Notes under the pieces: generated by a model
Database searches by the model: none
What the model was told of the DNA's origin: nothing
Seen by the model: only the letters and a program-made list of their open reading frames with translations
Program-made: the position numbers and the translations under genes
Shown here: positions 1 through 8,794 of the stretch, piece by piece
Layout of the letters: the number at the start of each line of letters is the position of its first letter
How positions within the stretch are numbered: the first letter of the stretch is position 1
NCBI GenBank assembly: GCA_964620915.1
Contig: CAZUKP010000006.1
Location: 9,794 to 73,793, forward strand
Source of the DNA: Hyphomicrobium_A sp964620915
Lineage (GTDB): Bacteria > Pseudomonadota > Alphaproteobacteria > Rhizobiales > Hyphomicrobiaceae
Direction of reading: 5' to 3'
DNA: 64,000 bases

Positions 1-2
1 GG

Positions 3-995
3 GCTGGGACCGCCATTGTGCGCGTGCCCGTCCTCTATGTGCACTTGGACATGGAGCGGATTTATCGCGTCGACAGCAATGACAAGAGCTTCGAGGCCGA
101 GTTTTTCTTCACGATGCGCAGCGGGCCCGATATGCCGATGACGGCCGTCGAATTCACGAATGCGTATCATAGCTCGGTGACGGCGGCGCCGTTGATCAGC
201 ATTCGGGAGGTGCACAAGGCACGCAGTGGCGAGACAGCGGGGCGTGGCACCAAGATTTACAAGGTCTCTGGTCGCTTCATGTTCGAGCCGAACTTGCGCG
301 AGTATCCCTTCGACGAGCAAGTCTTCTCGATCTCATTCCAGCCGGCCAGCACGTCGTCGGCATTCTTTCTCCAGCCGCCTTCAGAGGACGTGCGTAGTCA
401 CAGTTTTCGCGTCGACGGTTGGCGCGTGCGCAGCCATTACGTGGGGACGAATGAGCAGATCATCCGCTCGATCGGCGGGGTTCTGGGAGAAGAGCGGATC
501 ATTCCCTACTACAATTTCAATTATACCTGGGTGATGAAACGGCAAGTCACCGACTACGTGCTGCGCGTCATCGTGCCGTTGACGTTCATCATGATCGTCG
601 CCTATCTGGCAAACTTCATCCCGCGCGTTGAATTCAACGCCGTCATTGCTATTCAGGTGACAGCGCTCCTGTCGGCAATCGCACTTTATCTCGCGCTCAA
701 TCAGCCGATTGCAGACGATGCAACCCTATCGGACCAGATCTTCGTAACCGCCTATGCCACCATCAGCGCCATGATTGCGCTGTCGATCTTCCATGTGAAT
801 GCAGCGATGAGCCGGTCGCGCACACTTTCGTGGACCGTGCATTTTGTGCAGATCTACGTCGTTCCCATCGCGGCTCTTCTTGCGATCGGCTACGTTCTCG
901 CTTCCGCATCCTCGAATGGGGCACTCCTCAACGAGTTGATTGCGGCCGGGAAAGGCTGGATCGAACACGCCGTCGAATTCGGTAAGGCCGGTTGA
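3..995 (+). CDS. Pentameric ligand-gated ion channel family protein (5' end cut by window)
   Basis: The reading frame is open to the left edge, so the N-terminus (probably a signal peptide) is missing. The visible part has the layout of prokaryotic Cys-loop-type channels: a beta-rich extracellular domain of about 185 residues with the family-like YPFDEQVFSI segment, then four hydrophobic helices. The first follows VTDYVLRVIVPL, the second holds the pore-lining stretch around FNAVIAIQVTALLSA, and the fourth ends near IGYVLASASS. No pair of cysteines forms a Cys-loop, as is usual in bacteria. The expected role is a ligand-gated ion channel in the inner membrane; the ligand cannot be told. A GTG at 18 could serve as a start but would leave no signal peptide. 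Confidence 0.72.
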   Translation, partial: AGTAIVRVPVLYVHLDMERIYRVDSNDKSFEAEFFFTMRSGPDMPMTAVEFTNAYHSSVTAAPLISIREVHKARSGETAGRGTKIYKVSGRFMFEPNLREYPFDEQVFSISFQPASTSSAFFLQPPSEDVRSHSFRVDGWRVRSHYVGTNEQIIRSIGGVLGEERIIPYYNFNYTWVMKRQVTDYVLRVIVPLTFIMIVAYLANFIPRVEFNAVIAIQVTALLSAIALYLALNQPIADDATLSDQIFVTAYATISAMIALSIFHVNAAMSRSRTLSWTVHFVQIYVVPIAALLAIGYVLASASSNGALLNELIAAGKGWIEHAVEFGKAG

Positions 996-1021
996 GACAG
1001 CAGCATGCCAATGGTCCGGGT

Positions 1022-1912
1022 TCAGTCCTCGTAGAAAAACTCTGGCCCCGATCCGACAATGAGAGGGTCGGGCTTTCCAACGATACTTTCGTCTTTGCCC
1101 TCATAGACCATTTCCGACAACACAAGGCGGATCGACTCAAGTCTTGCACGACGTTGATCGTTGGCCCGCACTACAGACCACGGTGAAATCGAGGTGTGCG
1201 TGAAGCGGAACATATCGTGCTGGGCTTCGGTGTAGTCGTCCCACTTTTTCATCGCCGCCAAGTCGATGTCCGTGATCTTCCACCTCTTGAATGGGTTGTG
1301 GCGGCGTTCGTGAAACCGTTCTAGCTGCATCTCGCGGCCGACCGTGAGAAACACCTTGAACAAACGAATGCCATCGCGCGCCAGCAGGGCCTCAAATTCG
1401 GGTGCATCGCGCAGGAACGCACTTACCTGTTCCTCGGTGCAAAAACCCATGACGCGTTCGACGCCGGCGCGGTTGTACCAGGAGCGGTCAAACAGGACGA
1501 TGTCGCCCTTAGTCGGCAGATAGGCCACGTAACGCTGGAAGTACCATTGGCCACGTTGATCCTCGGTTGGCTTGGGTAGGGCTACCGAACGTGCATGGCG
1601 AGGGTTGAGGCGGCCCATGAATCGACTGATGCAGCTCCCCTTCCCGGAAGCGTCGCGCCCCTCGAATACGACAACCAAGCGCTCTCCTGTATTTTGGACG
1701 TGAGTTTGGAGCTTCAGGAGTTCAAGCTGAAGGTGGACGAGTTCGTCTTTGTAGGTCTTGCTCTTGAGCTTTTCAGTGTAAGGGTAGCCGCCAGAGCCGA
1801 GCGCGTTCTTCTTGATGGCTTCGGGTAGTTTCGGATCCTCGAGATCGAAGGCTATCGCCTTGCTCTCTTTTTTTCCCTTTGTGCCGTTGCCAGGTTCACC
1901 AGACTTACCCAT
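1022..1912 (-). CDS. ppk2: Polyphosphate kinase 2 (PPK2 family)
   Basis: A 296-residue protein that should transfer phosphate between polyphosphate and nucleoside diphosphates or monophosphates in the cytoplasm. The Walker A-like loop FEGRDASGKGSC and the Walker B/lid region LFDRSWYNRAG are intact, followed by the conserved ERFHERRHNPFKRWK and a WDDYTEAQ segment. Together these identify PPK2 (class I-like by length). I place the start at 1912 because AAAGGA lies 10 bases upstream. An in-frame ATG at 1999 would add 29 basic, low-complexity residues with no such site. It lies convergent with the channel gene and back-to-back with phoR, which fits a phosphate-storage role beside the phosphate regulon, although no shared regulation is visible. 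Confidence 0.9.
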   Translation of the reverse strand: MGKSGEPGNGTKGKKESKAIAFDLEDPKLPEAIKKNALGSGGYPYTEKLKSKTYKDELVHLQLELLKLQTHVQNTGERLVVVFEGRDASGKGSCISRFMGRLNPRHARSVALPKPTEDQRGQWYFQRYVAYLPTKGDIVLFDRSWYNRAGVERVMGFCTEEQVSAFLRDAPEFEALLARDGIRLFKVFLTVGREMQLERFHERRHNPFKRWKITDIDLAAMKKWDDYTEAQHDMFRFTHTSISPWSVVRANDQRRARLESIRLVLSEMVYEGKDESIVGKPDPLIVGSGPEFFYED

Positions 1913-2052
1913 TGCGGACTTATCCTTTCGCTTGCTTCGTGTCCGTGCCTGGGCTCGGGGGCCGGCAGCCGACGTGTTTGAAAGACTCCTTGTTCCCAAC
2001 TATCTACCACGTGCATTGTCCTTCGCGAGGGCTTCAATACAATGCGGGCCAC

Positions 2053-3423
2053 ATGAGCATAGGACCAGAGTTGGGCAGTGGGGGTTGGTTGGCGCGTTGG
2101 GCTGAGTTCAGCGCGTGGGGCGCCTCTCTCTGGATTGGCGCCCGCCGGCGCCTCGCTGTGCGCTGGATGCCGCTGACGGCGGCGGCTGTGATTTTGACCA
2201 GTCTCGTCTTGCTCGGCCAGCTAGCGCTCACACCGGCCCTCGCCAGCATCGCAGTTTTGCTGACCGCGGCAGCAAGTTGGCCGCTCGATAGCAGTAGGCT
2301 GGTCGATGCACTTGCCGGCGGTGTCGGGCGAACATCTGCAAGCATCGATCAATTGGGGGTGGATCTCGACAAGAGGAGTTGGCGAGCCGTCGTCGATGCC
2401 ATACCTACGGCCGCTCTTGCGATCGATGCGTCAGGCATTGTGGTGCATCACAACAGGCTTGTTTTGGAACTGTTTCCCAAGATCCGAAACGATTTGCCGA
2501 TCAGCCATGTCTCACGCAATCCAGACCTTATCGGCGCGGTGGATCGAGCGCTGTCAACGGACGAGAGGATCGACGTCGAATTGATCGAACGCGTTCCTGT
2601 CGAACGCCGCGTGCAAGCGACGGTCTCACGGCTGGCGAGGACTGCTGTGCGATCATCGCCGCACTTGCTCGTCATTTTCCGGGATCTGTCTGAGCAAGAT
2701 AGACTCGCTCAAATGCGGGCCGACTTCATCGCGAACGCCAGTCACGAGCTCAGAACGCCGCTTGCCTCATTGCGCGGGTTTGTCGAGACATTGCAGGGTC
2801 CTGCGCGTGAAGATCCAACCGGCCGCGATCGGTTCTTGCGGCTGATGGCCAGCCAGGCCGAGCGCATGACACGCCTTATCGATGACCTCTTATCGTTAAG
2901 CCGGGTTGAGATGCGTGTTCACCTGCCGCCGCGCGGGATCGTAGAGTTGAACGAGACCGCAGCCTACGTATGCCAGTCGCTTGAGCCTATTGCCGAACTG
3001 GCAAAGACAGACGTTGTGTTGATTCGGGATGACGTGCCCGCGCGCATTCGTGGTGATCGCGAAGAAGTCGTACAGGTGATCCAGAACCTGATTCAAAACG
3101 CCATCAAGTACGGGCGCGAGGGTGGCCAGGTCGAAGTGCGCGTGGGACGGGAACCGTCTCATGGTTCAGCGCCAGCAAGGGTGTGGGTTACCGTCAGCGA
3201 TGATGGCCCCGGGATTGCGCCGGAGCATTTGCCGAGGCTGACGGAGCGCTTTTATCGCGTGAATGTTGCCTCGAGCCGCGAAAAGGGTGGCACGGGATTG
3301 GGCCTTGCGATCGTCAAACACATTCTCAACCGCCATCGTGGAGAGCTAAAAATTACTTCAAAACTTGGAGTTGGCTCGACATTTAGCGTCGTTTTTGAAG
3401 AATTGCCGACGGGGCGCCCCTAA
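2053..3423 (+). CDS. phoR: Phosphate regulon sensor histidine kinase PhoR
   Basis: A 456-residue membrane sensor kinase. Two hydrophobic segments lie in the first 85 residues, a PAS-like domain follows (AVVDAIPTAALAIDASGIV), then a HisKA domain with the phosphoacceptor His at about residue 231 in ASHELRTPLASL. The ATPase domain has the N box (NLIQNAIKYG), G1 (DDGPGIAPEHL) and G2 (GGTGLGLAIV). PhoR phosphorylates PhoB when phosphate is short and is held off by PhoU and the Pst transporter; all partners lie directly downstream. The ATG at 2053 is preferred over an upstream in-frame start at 1879, which would run into the ppk2 5' region. No strong Shine-Dalgarno is visible, so the start is not certain. 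Confidence 0.92.
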   Translation: MSIGPELGSGGWLARWAEFSAWGASLWIGARRRLAVRWMPLTAAAVILTSLVLLGQLALTPALASIAVLLTAAASWPLDSSRLVDALAGGVGRTSASIDQLGVDLDKRSWRAVVDAIPTAALAIDASGIVVHHNRLVLELFPKIRNDLPISHVSRNPDLIGAVDRALSTDERIDVELIERVPVERRVQATVSRLARTAVRSSPHLLVIFRDLSEQDRLAQMRADFIANASHELRTPLASLRGFVETLQGPAREDPTGRDRFLRLMASQAERMTRLIDDLLSLSRVEMRVHLPPRGIVELNETAAYVCQSLEPIAELAKTDVVLIRDDVPARIRGDREEVVQVIQNLIQNAIKYGREGGQVEVRVGREPSHGSAPARVWVTVSDDGPGIAPEHLPRLTERFYRVNVASSREKGGTGLGLAIVKHILNRHRGELKITSKLGVGSTFSVVFEELPTGRP

Positions 3424-3474
3424 ATCTCTATGTTGCGACATATTTTCTTTTTCGTTGTATTCCAATGTATTAAC

Positions 3475-3492
3475 CTGTCATAAATCTGAAGT
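3475..3492 (+). promoter_or_regulatory. Pho box (PhoB-binding site) upstream of pstS
   Basis: The sequence CTGTCATAAATCTGAAGT fits the PhoB site layout of two 7-base half-sites separated by four A/T bases. The first half, CTGTCAT, is a perfect match and the second, CTGAAGT, keeps the CTG. It lies 113 bases before the pstS start, in the phoR-pstS gap, where PhoB activation of the Pst operon would be expected. Confidence 0.7.
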
Positions 3493-3604
3493 TGCCGAGG
3501 TCTATTGAGGGAGCGCTGGCGCGAAGTGCGCCGGGGCGAGGGGTAGAGGCTCGAACGTCCAATTGTGGGACCCTCGCTATCACCTCCAGGATCAGGAGAT
3601 CAGT

Positions 3605-4660
3605 GTGAGCAGCAAGTTTATCGCCTATTCGGCGGCAGCGGCCGTCGTTGGCACGATCGCGTTTGCCGGCGCGGCGTCGGCACGTGAAATCAAGATTGTC
3701 GGCTCTTCGACGGTGTTTCCCTACACGCAGGCCGTCGCAGAGGAGTTTGCCAAGAAGGGCGGCACGGCTCCGACCGTGGAGTCGACTGGAACCGGCGGCG
3801 GCATGAAAATTTTCTGCGGCGGCATTGGCGAATCCCATCCCGACATCACGGGCGCATCGCGCGCGATGAAGTCGTCGGAGAAGGAACTCTGCGACAAGAA
3901 TGGCGTGACTGACATCACTGAAGTCCTGCTCGGCTTTGACGGCCTCTCGGTTGCCAATTCGCGCAAGGGCAAGCAGATGGATGTTACGAAACTCGACCTT
4001 TACAAGGCGCTGGCTGCGAAGGTTCCCGTCGACGGGAAGCTCGTTGCCAACCCTTACAAGAAATGGTCGGACGTCAACAAATCGCTGCCTGACATCGGGA
4101 TCGTGGTCTATGGCCCGCCACCTACGTCGGGGACGCGCGACGCTTTCGTAGAGCTCGTCTTCCACGAGGTCTGCAAGGAAGGCGAGCTTCCGTACTGGAA
4201 GACCAAGAGCGAAGAGCTCGACAAGTCAGACTTCAAAAAGGCTTACAAGGCTGACTGCACGGCCATGCGTACCGACGGCCCCTTCATTGAGGCCGGCGAG
4301 AACGACAACCTCATCGTTCAGCGTCTTGAGGCGGACCCGAATGCAGTTGGCATCTTTGGTTACTCCTTCCTGTTCGAAAACCAGGACAAGCTGCAGGCGC
4401 TGAAGATCGGTGGCGTCGAGCCGTCGATGGAGACGATCGCCTCTGGTGATTACAGCATCTCCCGTCCCTTGTTCATCTACGTCAAGAATGCCCACCGCAA
4501 GGTCATCAAGGGCATGAATGATTTCATCACCGAATACGTGAGTGATGAGGCCATGGCCTCTGGTGGTTATCTCTCCGAGCGTGGTTTGGTCGTGCTTGAC
4601 GATGAGAAGCTGAAAGAGACGCAAAAGGCGGCTCTCGACGGCAAGGCGATGACGAACTAA
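3605..4660 (+). CDS. pstS: Phosphate ABC transporter substrate-binding protein PstS
   Basis: A 351-residue periplasmic phosphate-binding protein that delivers phosphate to PstCA. After a classical signal peptide ending in AGAASA comes the phosphate-binding loop IVGSSTVFPYTQAVAE, with further ligand-type motifs STGTGGGM and GPPPTSGTRDAF. I choose the GTG at 3605 because AGGAG lies 6 bases upstream and the signal peptide begins there; the ATG at 3563 adds 14 residues that do not look like a leader. A Pho box lies upstream and a long hairpin lies downstream before pstC, both consistent with phosphate-starvation induction and a PstS excess over the membrane subunits. Confidence 0.95.
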   Translation: MSSKFIAYSAAAAVVGTIAFAGAASAREIKIVGSSTVFPYTQAVAEEFAKKGGTAPTVESTGTGGGMKIFCGGIGESHPDITGASRAMKSSEKELCDKNGVTDITEVLLGFDGLSVANSRKGKQMDVTKLDLYKALAAKVPVDGKLVANPYKKWSDVNKSLPDIGIVVYGPPPTSGTRDAFVELVFHEVCKEGELPYWKTKSEELDKSDFKKAYKADCTAMRTDGPFIEAGENDNLIVQRLEADPNAVGIFGYSFLFENQDKLQALKIGGVEPSMETIASGDYSISRPLFIYVKNAHRKVIKGMNDFITEYVSDEAMASGGYLSERGLVVLDDEKLKETQKAALDGKAMTN

Positions 4661-4686
4661 GTCGCGCCGTAGAAGATAGTACGCTC

Positions 4687-4722
4687 GAGCGACCGGGCCT
4701 GAATTCAAGGGTCCGGTCGCTC
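4687..4722 (+). terminator. Long intercistronic hairpin between pstS and pstC
   Basis: An inverted repeat with a perfect 10-base stem (GAGCGACCGG / CCGGTCGCTC) and a 16-base loop that can itself pair partly lies 26 bases after the pstS stop. There is no T-tract, so it is probably not a full intrinsic terminator. It more likely protects the 3' end of pstS mRNA or partly attenuates read-through into pstC. The role is inferred. Confidence 0.55.
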
Positions 4723-4854
4723 AAGTGTCCTAAGGGCCGCGGGGAACACGGCCAGCCGGCAGAACACTGCCAAGGCGCGTCGTTACGAAGCGGAGGCGGG
4801 CGCGAAGCTTCTTCGATTTTGCGAAGCACGCCTAGGAAGTGACATGCGGGCACT

Positions 4855-6234
4855 ATGCTGAACTACCTTTTCCTGGCGCTGTTGCTCCTGATCCTTACGG
4901 GATTCTTGTTGGGCCGCACGCAAGCTGTGGCGATCCGTTCGGCGACCGATGTGCGGATGCACTCGTTGGCGGGCTATCATGGATGGTTTGTCGCCGCATG
5001 GGTCGGCATTCCCGCCTTCTTGATTGTGCTGTTGTGGCTCCTGTTTCAAGGACCCGTGATCGACTGGCTGCTTGTGGCCAGCCTTCCGAGCGATCGCGTC
5101 GATGCGCTCGATGCGGGCCAGCTCAATCTACTTGTGAGCGAGATCAAGTCCGTTGCGGCGGGCAATGTTTTTGGCGAACCCGATCAATTGGTTAAGGAGG
5201 CCGCTGATCGGTACAACCGATGGAATCAGATTGCCAACTGGGCAATGGTGGCCGTTGCTCTTGCGATCGCGATCTCGGGTCTTTTGTTCTCACGCTCACT
5301 CGTTTCCGCGCGGTTCCGCGCGCGTAACAACGTCGAGAGAATCATGAGCGCACTCATGATCGCGTCTTCGCTGATCGCGATCCTCACGACGCTCGGCATC
5401 GTTATTTCGCTGCTCTATGAGTCTTTGCGCTTCTTCGACAAGGTGTCTGTAACGGAGTTTCTCACAGGCGTTAACTGGGAGCCCCAGATCCCCATTCGTG
5501 AAGGACAGGTGACGGCCGGCGGTGCGTTCGGAGCAATTCCTGTCTTTACCGGTACGCTCCTCATCGCGCTAATTGCCATGGCGGTGGCAACACCGGTTGG
5601 TTTGTTCGCGGCAATCTATCTGACCGAGTACGCCTCCTCACGGCTTCGAACCTTTGTGAAGCCGCTGCTTGAAATCCTGGCTGGCATTCCAACGGTGGTC
5701 TACGGCTTCTTTGCTGTGCTGACGGTGGCGCCGGCAATTCGTGAGTTTGGCAATACAATAGGTTTCGAAATCGCCCCGAACAGTGCGATTGCCGCCGGTG
5801 GCGTGATGGGAATCATGCTCATTCCGTTCATCTCTTCGCTGTCAGACGATGCCATCGCGTCGGTTCCGCAGTCGTTGCGGGACGGGTCATATGGACTAGG
5901 CGCGACCAAAGGCGAGACGATTACCAAGGTTCTCCTTCCCGCTGCCTTGCCCGGAATTATGGGTGGCGTCCTTCTGGCCATGAGCCGTGCAATCGGTGAG
6001 ACAATGATCGTTGTTATGGCCGCGGGCATCATTGCATCGCTGACCATGAATCCATTCGAGCCGGTGACGACGGTTACGGTGCAGATCGTGACACTGTTGA
6101 TCGGTGATACAGAGTTCGACAATCCCAAGACCCTTGCAGCGTTTGCGCTGGGTCTGGTGCTGTTCCTGGTGACGCTGGCGTTGAACGTCATCGCCCTTCG
6201 GATCGTGCAGAAATATCGAGAGCAGTATGACTGA
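4855..6234 (+). CDS. pstC: Phosphate ABC transporter permease PstC
   Basis: A 459-residue inner-membrane permease that forms the phosphate channel with PstA. It has an N-terminal pair of helices, a periplasmic stretch, and a C-terminal permease core with the typical EILAGIPTVVYGFFAV and the cytoplasmic EAA-like loop GLGATKGETITKVLLPAALPGI that docks on PstB. It is longer than the E. coli protein (about 319), as alphaproteobacterial PstC proteins commonly are, because of the N-terminal region. Its stop overlaps the pstA start by 8 bases, indicating translational coupling. Confidence 0.94.
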   Translation: MLNYLFLALLLLILTGFLLGRTQAVAIRSATDVRMHSLAGYHGWFVAAWVGIPAFLIVLLWLLFQGPVIDWLLVASLPSDRVDALDAGQLNLLVSEIKSVAAGNVFGEPDQLVKEAADRYNRWNQIANWAMVAVALAIAISGLLFSRSLVSARFRARNNVERIMSALMIASSLIAILTTLGIVISLLYESLRFFDKVSVTEFLTGVNWEPQIPIREGQVTAGGAFGAIPVFTGTLLIALIAMAVATPVGLFAAIYLTEYASSRLRTFVKPLLEILAGIPTVVYGFFAVLTVAPAIREFGNTIGFEIAPNSAIAAGGVMGIMLIPFISSLSDDAIASVPQSLRDGSYGLGATKGETITKVLLPAALPGIMGGVLLAMSRAIGETMIVVMAAGIIASLTMNPFEPVTTVTVQIVTLLIGDTEFDNPKTLAAFALGLVLFLVTLALNVIALRIVQKYREQYD

Positions 6235-7885
6235 CGTTAGCGCCCAAACGCCGACTGTCCCCCCACGCAGCAACTATTGGGGATCGGCAAAAGCGAAGCG
6301 GCGGATCAAACGCCGTTATGCGGCGGACCGGCGCCTGCAAATCTACGGCATCAGTGCGATTGGTCTGGCGGTCATGTTGCTCGGCGTGCTGTTCGCTACG
6401 TTGTTGTTTTCCGGTTACGTGGCGTTTTACACGACGAAGGTGGATCTATCGGTCTACCTGGATCCGAAACTGATCGATAAGGCGAAACCGGAAAAAGCCA
6501 ACTACCGCAAGATCACGCGTGACGCGTTCTTCGCCTTGTTCCCCGAGGTCACGGACCGAAAAGAACGTCGACAGCTTTCCAAGATTTTGAGTTCGGGCGC
6601 CACTTATGTCGTGCGTGATTTTGTCGTCGAGCATCCAGACGACATCGGAAGCCTCGTATCCATCCAGCTGCCGGTTTCCGATCCTTTCGATCAGCTCAAC
6701 AAGGGCGTTATTCCGCGCGAGATCGACGCGTTGTCGAGTGGAAGGATCGCTCTATTCAATGTTCTGAAGCAGCGGGGCGTGCTGCACGTCGAGAACGACA
6801 AGGCTTACGTGAAGACAGATGTTTACGTGAATCCGCTGGATGTGCCGGAAGGCAATCTCGAACAAGCTGACTATGATCGCATGGTCAACGAAGCATTTCG
6901 CTCATTCTTTATGACCGCGCGAAATCCGGCCTACGAAGAAATTTTGTCGGAGGATGCTGCGGCTGCCGTTAAGGCCCGCGTGCTGGCCGACCCGTCACTG
7001 GTCGGCAAGACCATTGAGGTCAAACTGCCGCTTTCCGAGCACTATGACTCACTGGCGCGCACCGGCAGGGCAACGATTGTCAATCCGCGTTTTGGCTCCC
7101 ACAAGGACTTCGAGTGGTTCGACGACCTTAAGAAACGTGGGTTGATATCGACACCGTTTAGCTGGGAGCTTTTCGTCAATGCCGATAGCCGGTTCCCCGA
7201 GCTAGCCGGACTGGCCGGTGCATTGTCCGGATCGTTCTTGGCGCTTCTGGTCTGCTTCCTGTTGAGCTTCCCCGTAGGTATCGCCACGGCTCTTTATCTT
7301 GAGGAGTTTGCACCCAAGAACAAATGGACCGACCTCATTGAGGTTAACATCAACAATCTGGCTGCGGTGCCATCGGTTGTGTTCGGTCTTCTCGGCTTGG
7401 CGGTATTCTTGAATGCTTTCGGCTTGCCTCGTTCTGCTCCGTTGGTGGGCGGCATGGTGCTCTCTTTGATGACCCTGCCAACGATCATCGTGGCCACGCG
7501 CGCGGCCTTGAAAGCGGTGCCCCCATCAATCCGGGAGGCTGCCTATGGCGTCGGGGCCTCCAAGCACCAAGTCATGATGCACCACGTACTGCCGCTTGCC
7601 ATGCCTGGGATTCTGACGGGCACGATTATCGGTTTGGCTCAGGCGCTTGGCGAAACGGCTCCGCTGTTGCTGATCGGCATGAACGCGTTCATTCCCAGCA
7701 TCGAGAACATGGGTCTTCTAGAACCGGCGATGGCATTGCCGACGCAGATCTTCTCTTGGTCGGATAGCCCGGAAAGGGGCTTCGTGAGCCGCACCTCAGC
7801 AGCGATTTTGATTCTGCTTGCTTTCTTGGTCACCATGAACGCGATCGCCGTATACCTGCGTCAGAAAATTGAGCGTAAGTGGTGA
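6227..7885 (+). CDS. pstA: Phosphate ABC transporter permease PstA with duplicated periplasmic domain
   Basis: A 552-residue partner permease of PstC. A cytoplasmic N-terminus and one helix (residues 40-65) are followed by a soluble, probably periplasmic region (72-320), then the permease core with NINNLAAVPSVVFGLLGL and the EAA loop AAYGVGASKHQVMMHHVLPLAMP. The soluble region corresponds to the DUF3333-type extension known in alphaproteobacterial PstA, but here it seems to be present twice (72-186 and 198-307), making the protein unusually long against about 300 in E. coli. pstB follows after 28 bases. Confidence 0.93.
   Translation: MTDVSAQTPTVPPRSNYWGSAKAKRRIKRRYAADRRLQIYGISAIGLAVMLLGVLFATLLFSGYVAFYTTKVDLSVYLDPKLIDKAKPEKANYRKITRDAFFALFPEVTDRKERRQLSKILSSGATYVVRDFVVEHPDDIGSLVSIQLPVSDPFDQLNKGVIPREIDALSSGRIALFNVLKQRGVLHVENDKAYVKTDVYVNPLDVPEGNLEQADYDRMVNEAFRSFFMTARNPAYEEILSEDAAAAVKARVLADPSLVGKTIEVKLPLSEHYDSLARTGRATIVNPRFGSHKDFEWFDDLKKRGLISTPFSWELFVNADSRFPELAGLAGALSGSFLALLVCFLLSFPVGIATALYLEEFAPKNKWTDLIEVNINNLAAVPSVVFGLLGLAVFLNAFGLPRSAPLVGGMVLSLMTLPTIIVATRAALKAVPPSIREAAYGVGASKHQVMMHHVLPLAMPGILTGTIIGLAQALGETAPLLLIGMNAFIPSIENMGLLEPAMALPTQIFSWSDSPERGFVSRTSAAILILLAFLVTMNAIAVYLRQKIERKW
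6440..7147 (+). repeat. Tandem duplication inside pstA (two DUF3333-like copies)
   Basis: At protein level, copy A (residues 72-186) and copy B (198-307) share the same motifs in the same order about 120 residues apart: NYRKITRDAFFALF against DYDRMVNEAFRSFF, ILSSGATYVV against ILSEDAAAAV, IQLPVSDPFDQL against VKLPLSEHYDSL, and NVLKQRGVL against DDLKKRGLI. The DNA copies have diverged strongly, so the duplication looks old. Confidence 0.75.
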
Positions 7886-7913
7886 TAGTGTCCGGAAATT
7901 GGGAATTCTTGAG

Positions 7914-8744
7914 ATGAATGATCAGACGAGACCTTTCGAGATGGCGATAGGCAACTCCGCCTTGGCAGGGATGGATTCGGGCAATCATCCGATCAAGGTG
8001 ACGAGCAGAAAGGTCTCTGTCTTCTATGGGAATAAGCAGGCCTTGTTCGACATCAATTTGGACATACCCGATCACGCCGTCATGTCGCTGATTGGTCCCT
8101 CGGGCTGTGGTAAGTCAACGTTCCTGAGGTGTCTCAACCGAATGAACGACACCATCCCGGGCTGCCGTGTCACCGGACAGATTCTGGTTGACGGTGAAGA
8201 TATTCACCGGCCTGACCTCGACGTGGTTGAACTCAGGGGGCGTGTGGGGATGGTGTTCCAGAAACCGAACCCGTTCCCGAAGTCGATCTTTGACAACATC
8301 GCCTATGGGCCCCGCATTCATGGATTGGCGGCTTCTAAGACCGATCTGGAAGAGATTGTGATCACCAGCCTGGAGAAGGCGGGCCTGCTTCAGGAGGTTA
8401 AGGAACGCATTAACGAGCCGGGCACGGGGCTTTCGGGTGGGCAACAACAAAGGCTGTGTATCGCGCGCGCGATTGCGGTCAATCCCGAACTGATCCTTAT
8501 GGATGAGCCGTGCTCCGCGCTTGATCCGATCGCCACTGCAAAGGTCGAGGAGCTGATCGACGAGCTTAAGTCGAACTATTGCATTGTCATCGTCACTCAC
8601 TCGATGCAGCAGGCGGCACGCGTATCGCAGCGAACGGCATTCTTTCACCTCGGCGAGCTTGTCGAGGAGGGTCCCACGGCGGAAATCTTCACAAACCCCA
8701 AAGAAAAGCGGACGCAGGACTACATCACAGGGCGGTTCGGCTAA
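7914..8744 (+). CDS. pstB: Phosphate ABC transporter ATP-binding protein PstB
   Basis: A 276-residue ABC ATPase powering PstCA. Walker A is GPSGCGKST (residues 61-69), the Q-loop is MVFQKPNPFP, the signature is LSGGQQQR, Walker B with the catalytic glutamate is LILMDEP, and the switch histidine is in IVTHSMQQA. These are characteristic of PstB. The ATG at 7914 is used; the longer frame starts at a TTG inside pstA. About 30 residues precede the ABC domain. Its stop TAATG overlaps an ATG of the next frame, but phoU itself probably begins further down. Confidence 0.95.
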   Translation: MNDQTRPFEMAIGNSALAGMDSGNHPIKVTSRKVSVFYGNKQALFDINLDIPDHAVMSLIGPSGCGKSTFLRCLNRMNDTIPGCRVTGQILVDGEDIHRPDLDVVELRGRVGMVFQKPNPFPKSIFDNIAYGPRIHGLAASKTDLEEIVITSLEKAGLLQEVKERINEPGTGLSGGQQQRLCIARAIAVNPELILMDEPCSALDPIATAKVEELIDELKSNYCIVIVTHSMQQAARVSQRTAFFHLGELVEEGPTAEIFTNPKEKRTQDYITGRFG

Positions 8745-8794
8745 TGGGACGCATTCCTAGCCTCTTCGCCCGCGGACGCACTCAAGGAGCCCCG

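Noticed and set aside
3470..4165. A 231-codon minus-strand frame over pstS
   Set aside because: Arg-rich shadow of the well-identified pstS.
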